A stretch of DNA of 5,801 nucleotides, from assembly GCA_014382685.1 (NCBI GenBank), contig JACNJG010000100.1, positions 1-5,801 of the forward strand, in the 5' to 3' direction. Within the stretch, counting starts at the first letter, position 1; each line of letters opens with the position of its first letter. The translations under genes were made by a program, and so were the position numbers. The stretch comes from Candidatus Cloacimonadota bacterium. Lineage in GTDB: Bacteria; Cloacimonadota; Cloacimonadia; JGIOTU-2. Under the pieces are notes generated by a model. That model was not told where the DNA came from, searched no databases, and was given only the letters and a program-made list of their open reading frames with translations. This document shows, piece after piece, positions 1-5,801 of this stretch.

Positions 1-31
1 TAAAAAAATGAGACGCACTTGCGTACGTCTC
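1..31 (-). terminator. Intrinsic (rho-independent) terminator of the M14 peptidase gene
   Basis: Read on the minus strand, a 9-bp stem GAGACGTAC / GTGCGTCTC (one T-G wobble, otherwise perfect) closes a GCAA loop, which is a GNRA tetraloop on a C-G closing pair. It is followed by A and a run of seven T (positions 8 to 2). The stem arms are at 10-18 and 23-31 in plus coordinates. The hairpin begins 25 bases after the stop codon of the minus-strand peptidase gene, so it fits as the end of that transcript. The plus strand has only a short imperfect tail after the stem, so termination should be one-directional. Confidence 0.88.
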
Positions 32-56
32 TTATGTATAAGTAGCTCGCGTTGAG

Positions 57-2558
57 TTACTTCATTAGAACCATCTTTTTAATCGTTTCATTATTATCGG
101 TCGAGAGCTTGTAGAAATACACACCTGAAGGAACATCATTACCAAAGGAATCTTTTGCATCCCAGACGATATTTCTGCTGAATATATCATCAGGAGTTAA
201 CTCAATACGATCCACGAGCTGTCCAAGAAGATTATAAATTGAAATCTCAGCAAGTTCCGTGTTTGCAGGAAGTGTAAAGGCAAACTGGGTTGAATTTCTG
301 AAAGGATTTGGATAGTTTTGATACAATGCAAAAGTGTTTTGCATTGCAGGATCATCATTGGAAACAAGATTTTCATATCTGTATATCTTGAAATCATCGA
401 TATAAATACCGTCTTCAGTAACCCCAGAGTCGGAATAAAATTTGAACCTGAAGTGCACAGTTTGTCCAAGGTAATCCAGAAGATCAAAGGATTGAACTTC
501 CCATGAGGTTTGCATTCCGGTATAATCCTCGAGGGTTGTCCAGCTAGTGCCATTTGTGGAAATCTGGAAATATGTAAAGTCATAGCCGGATTCGATCTCA
601 TATCTCGTCATAAATTCGACATGTGCAGAAACAGCATCAACTAAATTGATTTCGTCATTAAGAGTTGCATAAGATAATTCGTAATTACTATATTCACCAT
701 CAGGGCTATCAGCCAGGGAAAATATACCGCTATAATACTGCGTGCTTAATCCCCAATCACCAGTGGTTGTCCAATTCCCCAAACCCAGTTCGAAGTCATC
801 AACAAAGAAGGGCTCGACCATGACAAAGGTGAAGGAATTGTTCAGAGCAGTTACCTCCATAAGATAGGTAAAAGTGCCGTATGCAGGCGCAGTGATTTCA
901 ACTTCATAACTGCCGTAGGGCACATCATATATTTGTGCATAGCCCATTGAATTTGTTGTCACCGGATCCAGAGGTGTATCCAGTACAATTATTTCTGCAT
1001 CGGGAATGGGATTGCCATCCTCGTTTTCAAGGTTAATGTGTACATTTGTTGTTGGAGCAGGAACAAGCTCGATATCGAGTTCGGTTTGTGAGCCCGTAAC
1101 TACCTGAACATCATTAATAGTTTTTGCAAGATACCCAAAAGCAGAGAAAGTAAGGTCATAGGTGCCGGGTAGCAGAATTCTGTAATAGCGTCCGAAATCA
1201 GGACCGCTCATATATGAATCTACTTCAGTTCCTGTGTCATCAATATTGTGCACAAATACTTCTGCATCGAGGAAATCGCCGGACAGACTATCTGTAATAT
1301 TACCTGTTATAACCCGGTCAAAAATTCTATCTATGAGAATAAGCGCTGCTGAAAGGTTATCATTAATAATTGTATTCATGGTCGTTGCATCTGGGATGAA
1401 AGTCTTGCCGAGTTCAGTAATAAAATAGAATATTCTTTCAACTCCGTACCCGTAATCGGTTGTTGTGCCGGAGCAAGGATAGAGTGCGTTTGTCTGCTGG
1501 GGAGTGTAGTGTCCGCCGTAAAGTGATGGAACTGTTACCGCCATTTCCTGACCAAGATTTGAAAGAGCATTCACATCGGGAGCCATACAGGACATGTCGA
1601 AGCCAAGAGGCCACATTATTAGTTCGCTGTAGCTATGATATGACATTCCGAGGTCAAACCTGTATTGTGAAAGCAGGTCTCTAAGAGCGCTTGTTTCGGG
1701 CTCTGAAAAGGATTCTGGTCCGCAATAGGTTTGTCCTGTTGGACCGCTTGTGCCTTGCCCGCCGAACCATTCCGGAGGACCGTAATTTCTGTTTGGATCA
1801 ACACCATCAGGATAGTAATAACCGCCCCATGTTATCTGTCCGTTTTCGTCATTATCACGAATATTTTTTCGCCAGGACATATCTGTTTGATCTATCACGA
1901 TCTTATGTCCGTCAGGATTGACCAAGGGAACGAACCAGATCTGAGCATTATCAACCCAAAAGGTTACGTCCGGATCTGTGCCGTAGTTATCTACAAGATA
2001 ATTCAGGATCAGCATAGTCATTTCCATACTGATCGGCTCACGGGCATGGTGTTCGCCATCAAAAATGATGTTTGGCTCGTCTTCATTTAGCATAACATTA
2101 TTAGACAATTTCACGCACCATACATCATGCTGGTAGTCATTATAGTTTGAATTTCCCGCTGCCGCGTATTCTTTGCCGCGGGACTCACCAATAGTAGTAA
2201 CATTAATAATGTTGGAATGATTGAATGCAAGCTGCAGGAGTTCCGTTTTCATGTCATCATAAGAGCGATAGCCATATATATCTTTCTCACGTGTGACGAG
2301 GTTTTCTTTCATTTTGGATTCGGAATCCACAATAGTAAAATCATAACCAAGTTGAGAGATTTCCTGCAACCTTTCCTCGTGTAGGAAAATATCAATATAC
2401 TTCTCAGGATAATATGATGCAATATCATAGTTATTCTCCATGAAGTATGCAGCGGTTGCCCTGCCCGGATTATCAATGCGTATAATGACCTTCTCTGCAA
2501 TAAGTGGCACTGAAAACAGGAGTACAAAAACCAAGAGCGTAAAAATTGTTTTTTTCAT
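57..2558 (-). CDS. Secreted M14 zinc carboxypeptidase with regulatory-like domains, jelly-roll domain and T9SS type A sorting tail
   Basis: An 833-residue exported metallocarboxypeptidase that should remove C-terminal residues from peptides outside the cell or on its surface. Residues 1-21 are a signal peptide (KK, hydrophobic core, cleavage near LIA-EK). Residues 22 to about 93 look like an N-terminal propeptide. The peptidase domain runs from about 95 to 415. By alignment to bovine carboxypeptidase A, zinc ligands are H171, E174 (HARE motif) and H308 (YHSY). R173, R230 (SWRKN), N256 and R257 (DPNRN) bind the substrate carboxylate, Y360 is the Tyr248 equivalent, and E382 (TELGK) is the general base. 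The catalytic set is complete. Two carboxypeptidase-regulatory-like beta domains follow (about 416-500 and 504-580), then a jelly-roll/MAM-like domain (about 586-727, starting VDDFELGLGNW and ending GIYIDDFKIYR). The sorting tail (about 743-833) starts FALYQNYPNPF and ends KKMVLMK. The ATG has GGAGA seven bases upstream. The gene stands alone and ends in its own terminator. Peptidase family and active site are very likely correct; substrate preference is not determined. Confidence 0.95.
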   Translation of the reverse strand: MKKTIFTLLVFVLLFSVPLIAEKVIIRIDNPGRATAAYFMENNYDIASYYPEKYIDIFLHEERLQEISQLGYDFTIVDSESKMKENLVTREKDIYGYRSYDDMKTELLQLAFNHSNIINVTTIGESRGKEYAAAGNSNYNDYQHDVWCVKLSNNVMLNEDEPNIIFDGEHHAREPISMEMTMLILNYLVDNYGTDPDVTFWVDNAQIWFVPLVNPDGHKIVIDQTDMSWRKNIRDNDENGQITWGGYYYPDGVDPNRNYGPPEWFGGQGTSGPTGQTYCGPESFSEPETSALRDLLSQYRFDLGMSYHSYSELIMWPLGFDMSCMAPDVNALSNLGQEMAVTVPSLYGGHYTPQQTNALYPCSGTTTDYGYGVERIFYFITELGKTFIPDATTMNTIINDNLSAALILIDRIFDRVITGNITDSLSGDFLDAEVFVHNIDDTGTEVDSYMSGPDFGRYYRILLPGTYDLTFSAFGYLAKTINDVQVVTGSQTELDIELVPAPTTNVHINLENEDGNPIPDAEIIVLDTPLDPVTTNSMGYAQIYDVPYGSYEVEITAPAYGTFTYLMEVTALNNSFTFVMVEPFFVDDFELGLGNWTTTGDWGLSTQYYSGIFSLADSPDGEYSNYELSYATLNDEINLVDAVSAHVEFMTRYEIESGYDFTYFQISTNGTSWTTLEDYTGMQTSWEVQSFDLLDYLGQTVHFRFKFYSDSGVTEDGIYIDDFKIYRYENLVSNDDPAMQNTFALYQNYPNPFRNSTQFAFTLPANTELAEISIYNLLGQLVDRIELTPDDIFSRNIVWDAKDSFGNDVPSGVYFYKLSTDNNETIKKMVLMK

Positions 2559-2663
2559 ATCTATATCTCCGATCTTGAAATTTCTTTTCTATAATTTATG
2601 GGGAAATTTTGCATTGGCAATTTATTGTCAAATTTTTTTGAATAAACTTTAAGGGAGTTTCAA
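2559..2663. promoter_or_regulatory. Divergent intergenic region with weak promoter candidates for both flanking genes
   Basis: This 105 bp, very AT-rich gap must drive the peptidase leftward and the epimerase/barrel pair rightward. On the minus strand the best candidate is TTGCCA (2620 to 2615), a 16-base spacer, and TAAATT (2598 to 2593), which would give a leader of roughly 28 bases. On the plus strand a perfect TATAAT lies at 2590-2595 but has no acceptable -35 box. The two candidate -10 elements overlap on opposite strands, so the two promoters could compete. The plus-strand ribosome binding site AAGGGAG is at 2651-2657 and the minus-strand GGAGA is at 2570 to 2566. The consensus used here is that of sigma-70 in Proteobacteria and may not hold for this phylum, so these boxes are only candidates. 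Confidence 0.3.
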
Positions 2664-2666
2664 TTG
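2651..2666 (+). promoter_or_regulatory. Ribosome binding site deciding a TTG start for the epimerase
   Basis: AAGGGAG at 2651-2657 lies six bases before TTG at 2664. The in-frame ATGs at 2694 and 2700 are preceded by pyrimidine-rich sequence (TTTTCTTTCT) with no purine-rich site. This supports initiation at TTG and a 12-residue extension before the usual Rossmann start. The alternative is that the ATG at 2700 is used with a poor ribosome binding site. Confidence 0.65.
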
Positions 2667-3677
2667 ACAAAAATTTTGCACAATTTTCTTTCTATGCTAA
2701 TGAAAAAGAAAGTATTAGTAACCGGAGCTAACGGATTTGTAGGAAGTAATCTTGTACGGGCTTTGCTGAAGAATAACTATGATGTGACCTGCATGGTGAG
2801 ACGTACATCCAACCTCAGCTCTCTGGAAAACCTGCCGGTAACCTTCAAGTATGCAGATTATCATTCTTTATCTTCTTTGCAAGAAGCTTGTAAAGATCAA
2901 GAGATAATTTTTCATGTTGCTGCAAAAGTTCGGGAGATCAATGAAAAACGCTACTTCGATGCAAATGTAGAAGTAACCAAAAACCTGCTTGAGTCGATAA
3001 AAAGCAGCAATGTTAAGAAATTCGTTTTTCTTAGTACTCAAGCTGCTGCAGGACCGGCTGACGGGATTTCCCCTAAAACGGAAAACTGCACTTGCAATCC
3101 TGTATCATACTATGGAAAGAGTAAACTCGAAGCCGAAAGAGTGGTGCGCGAGGAATGCTCCGTTCCCTGGGTCATTATTCGTCCTTCCAGCGTGTATGGA
3201 CCTTATGACAAAGACTTTTTGCAGTATTTTAAACTGGTGAACAAACATATCGCACCTTTGGCAGGTTTTAAAAAGAAATATTTCAGTCTTGTATATGTGG
3301 AAGATCTTGTGCAGATGATCATAATGGCTGCTGAAAGTGAGCGTGCAGATAATGAAATATTTTTTGCCGGCGACGGGAATGTATATTTGCTTGAGGATTT
3401 CATCGATGCGGTTAAAAAAGCAATGCACAAAAAGGCAATAAAACTGCATATCCCCATATTTTTGAGCTATATTCTTGCTGCGTTCAACGAGTGCCTGAAA
3501 TATTTCACAAAGAAACAGGCAACTATAAATTTACAGAAGGTCAAAGAGATGCGGAAGTGCTACTGGCTGTGCAGTATTGAAAAAGCAAAGAAACTACTGA
3601 ATTATGAATCTTGTTTTTCCCTTAAAGAGGGAGTGAGTGAAACCTATCAATGGTATAAGGAACATCAATGGCTATGA
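2664..3677 (+). CDS. NAD(P)-dependent epimerase/dehydratase, extended SDR family (3-beta-HSD-like)
   Basis: A 337-residue cytoplasmic oxidoreductase of the extended short-chain dehydrogenase/reductase superfamily. The Rossmann glycine motif TGANGFVG is at residues 20-27. The conserved FHVAA strand end is at 83-87, the catalytic Ser/Thr region FLST at 122-125, the Y-x3-K pair is Y150/K154 in YYGKSK, and the RPSSVYGP substrate-side motif is at 173-180. Length and the C-terminal helix pattern (WLCSIEKAKKLLNY, then EGVSETYQWYKEHQWL) match nucleotide-sugar epimerase/3-beta-hydroxysteroid dehydrogenase-like members. The actual substrate (sugar nucleotide, sterol-like or other) cannot be read from sequence. 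The TTG start is chosen because AAGGGAG sits six bases upstream; ATG codons at residues 11 and 13 lack a Shine-Dalgarno but would give the more typical N-terminus MKKKVLVTG. The last 10 bases overlap the next gene, implying co-transcription. Confidence 0.9.
   Translation: MTKILHNFLSMLMKKKVLVTGANGFVGSNLVRALLKNNYDVTCMVRRTSNLSSLENLPVTFKYADYHSLSSLQEACKDQEIIFHVAAKVREINEKRYFDANVEVTKNLLESIKSSNVKKFVFLSTQAAAGPADGISPKTENCTCNPVSYYGKSKLEAERVVREECSVPWVIIRPSSVYGPYDKDFLQYFKLVNKHIAPLAGFKKKYFSLVYVEDLVQMIIMAAESERADNEIFFAGDGNVYLLEDFIDAVKKAMHKKAIKLHIPIFLSYILAAFNECLKYFTKKQATINLQKVKEMRKCYWLCSIEKAKKLLNYESCFSLKEGVSETYQWYKEHQWL
3657..3677 (+). promoter_or_regulatory. Gene overlap and ribosome binding site coupling epimerase to barrel protein
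   Basis: AAGGA (3657-3661) lies inside the last codons of the epimerase, six bases before ATG 3668. The epimerase stop TGA is at 3675-3677, so the reading frames overlap by 10 bases. The second in-frame ATG (3674) would give a 4-base ATGA overlap, also a classic coupling arrangement. Either way the two genes are very likely on one messenger RNA with coupled translation. Confidence 0.8.
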
Positions 3678-5464
3678 GAAAATATTTTTTAATTTTATTA
3701 TTACTTTTCTGTGCAAGCACGCTTCACGCTCAGCAAGTCGATTCTATAGAAGTAAAACAAATCTATCAACCGGACTCAATTCTTGTAGATTCACTCAAAA
3801 CAGAATATACAGAAGCGGAGGAAGATACGCACATTGTGGTCATGCCAATTGAAGAACTGGAAGAATACATTGTCTCTCTGCAGGATACTTTTTTTTCTTA
3901 TAAGTCGAAATCCTTCACCACAAATGAGTACTACACTTTTGGAAATTCACATTATATCATGCCTGATCACAAGGGTTCGATAGGAATATTCGGCTCCAGA
4001 TTTGATAATTACATGCAGCCCAAGGATGTGTTTTATCCTCTGATGAATTGTTATGTGATGAACAGTAAAGATGGCACATATAATTTCACGCCTTTACAGA
4101 ATTCATTTCGGGCGCTTCTTACTGATGTACAGTATTCAAATGGGGATTTCAATAATGAGAATAAGAGTATTGGTTTTATCAAAAATGAATTTGTGAACTT
4201 CCTCGATTTCCAACTCTATGCTCATAGCGGAGAGCACACAAGCCCCTGGTGGCACAAGTGTTATTATGATAATTTTGTATTTCAATTACAGAAAAAGTTG
4301 CTGATCAGCTCGCTTACTTCGCATCGATTTAACTATAATTTTATAAAACTTTTTTCCGCAAAAGAAACCTATAATGTGTTCAATCCAAACTATGGAATTT
4401 ATGCGGATAAGCAGTATCTTCAGAAAAATGAAACAATAGTAAATCTATTTGATGCTTTTTTCTTTGATGATATCATACATTTCTCCTATCTGAACCAATT
4501 CGACGAAGAGCGTATTTATGATAAAACCACCCATAAAGCAAGGAACACAATTGTCCGGCACCAGTTCAATCTCGACATAGATCTTCCACTTGAGGAGTAT
4601 GCAACAGAGATTTTGCTCCGTGCTGATCTTCAGGATATTGATCACTTTTACTGGAAGGGGTATCTGCACGATTATTTGCTTCGTGTTTCAATAAATTCTC
4701 CCGGCATTTTTGCGGATTTCTATACGTTACGGATAGTGAATGATGTGATCTTTTCAGAAAAACCGGACTCCACTTTTTTCCTTCCTCAGCTTATCTTTGA
4801 TATTCCCATTGTAGAATCGGTCGATTCAAAACTGAGTGTGGGAGCACGAAGAAAAGAGAAGAACTTTTACTACGATGGGATATACGCTCTCGATAACAGG
4901 ACGAAAGTAATTTTCAGTAATGCAGAAATTTTCTACTCAAATATAAATAGCAAGATCTCTCTTTCCACATTCTATGATGAAATTCGGCAGGACGGGCAGT
5001 GGGTTTTGTTACCCAACGAGGATTCAACTGCCTATGAGCAACTCGATGATTACAAGCTGTTCGGGGCAGATATCGATGCTGAGCTTCATTCACAAATTTT
5101 AGGAGTAGATAATACCTATCGCATAGCAGCCACCTACACTCACCGCCCGGATGATCTTGTAAATTATCCTTCTTACAAAGCAAAATTACGACTGGAAAAC
5201 AGGAAGCATCTTCCTCATATGAATTTTATATTCCTTAATGCTGAAGTATCCTATCTTGGGAATTTTCTCGATATAAGAAGGGATAAAGTTGCTCATCAGC
5301 TTTTTGTTTCTGCAGAAGCCGGTGTGAGCATCAAGCGTTTTTTGATCTATCTTAAATTAACAAACATATTTGATATTCTTGACTCAAATTATTTTATGTA
5401 TAAACTAAATGAAGTGAATCCCTTTGGGGTCGCTTTTGGTGTGCAATGGAATTTTATTAATTAA
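3668..5464 (+). CDS. Outer-membrane beta-barrel protein (putative porin / TonB-receptor-like barrel)
   Basis: A 598-residue exported protein. Residues 1-21 form a signal peptide (MAMRKYF, leucine-rich core, STLHA-QQ cleavage). Because no lipobox is present, it is probably not a lipoprotein. Residues 22 to about 75 are an acidic periplasmic segment containing DTHIVVMP (53-60), which resembles a TonB box. From about 140 on the protein is rich in alternating aromatic/polar stretches typical of amphipathic barrel strands. The last strands (TNIFDILDSNY at 565-575, then FGVAFGVQWNF at 586-596) resemble the C-terminal barrel strands and terminal aromatic signal of TonB-dependent receptors and Bacteroidota porins. 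No canonical plug domain is recognisable. ATG at 3668 is preferred because AAGGA is six bases upstream; a second ATG at 3674 overlaps the epimerase stop as ATGA. The class is fairly secure; the transported molecule is unknown, and a relation to the Porin_10-type families is only a possibility. Confidence 0.75.
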   Translation: MAMRKYFLILLLLFCASTLHAQQVDSIEVKQIYQPDSILVDSLKTEYTEAEEDTHIVVMPIEELEEYIVSLQDTFFSYKSKSFTTNEYYTFGNSHYIMPDHKGSIGIFGSRFDNYMQPKDVFYPLMNCYVMNSKDGTYNFTPLQNSFRALLTDVQYSNGDFNNENKSIGFIKNEFVNFLDFQLYAHSGEHTSPWWHKCYYDNFVFQLQKKLLISSLTSHRFNYNFIKLFSAKETYNVFNPNYGIYADKQYLQKNETIVNLFDAFFFDDIIHFSYLNQFDEERIYDKTTHKARNTIVRHQFNLDIDLPLEEYATEILLRADLQDIDHFYWKGYLHDYLLRVSINSPGIFADFYTLRIVNDVIFSEKPDSTFFLPQLIFDIPIVESVDSKLSVGARRKEKNFYYDGIYALDNRTKVIFSNAEIFYSNINSKISLSTFYDEIRQDGQWVLLPNEDSTAYEQLDDYKLFGADIDAELHSQILGVDNTYRIAATYTHRPDDLVNYPSYKAKLRLENRKHLPHMNFIFLNAEVSYLGNFLDIRRDKVAHQLFVSAEAGVSIKRFLIYLKLTNIFDILDSNYFMYKLNEVNPFGVAFGVQWNFIN

Positions 5465-5591
5465 ATGCTGAACCACGAAACACACGAAATGCTCGAAAAA
5501 ATAGAGTGTGCACAAAGATTTAATACTAAAAATCTATATTCGTGTTTTTTAATGCCTTTCGTGGTAAGAGTGTACTAAAAACGGAGCGTCT
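5465..5591. other. Intergenic spacer between barrel protein and small cysteine-rich gene
   Basis: This 127 bp gap is nearly filled by the palindromic element. No canonical intrinsic terminator (compact GC stem plus T-run) follows the barrel gene, so the element's own fold, or read-through, must account for the transcript end. A TATATT at 5535-5540 lies inside the element but lacks a convincing -35 box. The 9-mer TACTAAAAA occurs at 5524-5532 and again at 5573-5581, which may be chance in such AT-rich DNA. Confidence 0.5.
5471..5565. repeat. Palindromic element made of 9-bp ACCACGAAA-type modules
   Basis: The left arm is three consecutive 9-mers, ACCACGAAA, CACACGAAA and TGCTCGAAA (5472-5498). 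The right arm, read on the minus strand from 5565, is ACCACGAAA, GGCATTAAA and AAACACGAA, so the same 9-base period is kept. The outer modules form a perfect 9-bp inverted repeat (5472-5480 with 5557-5565). An inner CACGAA (5483-5488) can pair with TTCGTG (5539-5544), and a central AGATTT/AAATCT hairpin (5516-5535) with an 8-base loop sits between them. The whole could fold as a nested hairpin of about 94 bases. There is no coding sequence inside it and no clear target-site duplication. From memory, similar ACCACGAA/ACCACAGA palindromes are dispersed in many environmental genomes; copy number here cannot be judged from one window. Confidence 0.7.
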
Positions 5592-5783
5592 ATGGAATGT
5601 AAGAAAAGTCAAAATATGAACATGTGCAATTGCACCTATCCATGTGACAAAAAAGGCATGTGCTGTGAGTGCATTGCGTATCACAGAAAAAGGGGAGAGC
5701 TCCCTGCCTGTTATTTTACTGAAGCTCAGGAAAAAACCTATGATCGAACAATTGAATATTTTATTCAAGTGAACACACGGTAA
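5592..5783 (+). CDS. Small cysteine-rich protein, DUF6485 type
   Basis: A 63-residue cytosolic protein without signal peptide or membrane segment. It carries eight cysteines, C3, C12, C14, C18, C24, C25, C27 and C40, seven of them in the first 27 residues, plus H31. The layout CNCTYPC, then GMCCECIAYHRKRGELPACYF, then TYDRTIEYFI, is what I remember of the DUF6485 family, whose members are about this long, so it appears complete. The cysteine spacing suggests binding of zinc or an iron-sulfur cluster; this is inference, and no function is established to my knowledge. ATG at 5592 has GGAG five bases upstream (5583-5586). The stop codon is followed after 7 bases by a strong Shine-Dalgarno for another gene, so it probably leads an operon that continues beyond the window. 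Confidence 0.85.
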   Translation: MECKKSQNMNMCNCTYPCDKKGMCCECIAYHRKRGELPACYFTEAQEKTYDRTIEYFIQVNTR

Positions 5784-5790
5784 TGAACAA

Positions 5791-5797
5791 AAGGAGG
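5791..5797 (+). promoter_or_regulatory. Strong Shine-Dalgarno for a downstream gene outside the window
   Basis: AAGGAGG is a full anti-16S match and leaves only CAAC before the window ends, so the start codon should fall a few bases past the edge. It lies 7 bases after the DUF6485-type stop codon, which argues for co-transcription. An ATG overlapping that stop (TAATG, 5783-5785) opens a frame too, but it has no ribosome binding site of its own at the right distance, so it is the less likely start. Confidence 0.7.
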
Positions 5798-5801
5798 CAA
5801 C

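Noticed and set aside
1234..2090. Several plus-strand frames of 64 to 119 codons opposite the peptidase
   Set aside because: They lie antisense to the complete M14 catalytic domain and encode low-plausibility proteins; they are shadows.
2626..2631. Perfect TTGACA on the minus strand upstream of the peptidase as a -35 box
   Set aside because: The hexamers 16 to 18 bases downstream (AAATTT, AATTTC) are poor -10 boxes, and the TAAATT candidate is 27 bases away, which is too far.
2625..2670. Inverted repeat TTGTCAA / TTGACAA as an operator
   Set aside because: Only 7 bp, with no extension inward or outward, in very AT-rich sequence; chance is sufficient.
3105..3457. Two antisense open frames (114 and 84 codons) inside the epimerase
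   Set aside because: They overlap the conserved coding frame, are rich in cysteine/phenylalanine shadows, and have no supporting ribosome binding site.
3701..3722. Lipoprotein signal at the cysteine (residue 15) of the barrel protein
   Set aside because: The preceding residues are LLF rather than a lipobox L-A/S-G/A, and a good signal peptidase I site (LHA-QQ) follows.
5545..5565. Rho-independent terminator for the barrel gene
   Set aside because: The T-run at 5545-5550 lies within the palindrome rather than after a compact GC-rich stem, and the outer arms are 76 bases apart.
5526..5768. Minus-strand open frame of 80 codons opposite the DUF6485-type gene
   Set aside because: It is antisense to a recognisable conserved protein, runs through the palindromic repeat, and has no recognisable product.

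Overview
This is a 5.8 kb AT-rich stretch (about 40% G+C by eye) from a Gram-negative-type (diderm) bacterium. The organism evidence is the C-terminal tail of the secreted peptidase: an 'LYQNYPNPF' start, a 'IYNLLGQLV' strand, and an 'SGVYFYKL...KKMVLMK' end. Tails of this kind occur in Bacteroidota, Ignavibacteriota, Marinimicrobia and, most familiar to me in this exact style, Cloacimonadota. The phylum is an inference from style, not a demonstrated assignment. A signal-peptide-bearing outer-membrane beta-barrel in the same window fits a diderm envelope.

Layout: on the minus strand, one large gene encodes a secreted zinc carboxypeptidase (M14) with two Ig-like/regulatory-like domains, a jelly-roll domain and a T9SS-type sorting tail. 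It ends in a clean intrinsic terminator with a GCAA tetraloop at the left edge. A 105 bp divergent intergenic region separates it from a plus-strand pair. The first of the pair is an extended-SDR NAD-dependent epimerase/dehydratase that most likely starts at TTG. The second is an outer-membrane beta-barrel protein whose start overlaps the end of the epimerase by 10 bases. A 127 bp spacer follows, holding a palindromic element built of 9-bp modules of the type ACCACGAAA. Then comes a 63-residue, eight-cysteine protein of the DUF6485 type, followed at the window edge by a strong Shine-Dalgarno sequence for a gene that lies outside.

How the genes work together: the peptidase is a self-contained exported enzyme, probably feeding on peptides or remodelling surface protein. 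The epimerase and barrel are translationally coupled and so probably co-expressed, but nothing in the sequence states a shared substrate. The most interesting points are the modular palindrome and the barrel protein, which has a TonB-box-like stretch and a possible relic plug without a recognisable canonical plug domain. I found no CRISPR array, RNA gene, transposase or defence system. The window does not obviously contain an undescribed system, and I have kept the interest scores modest accordingly.
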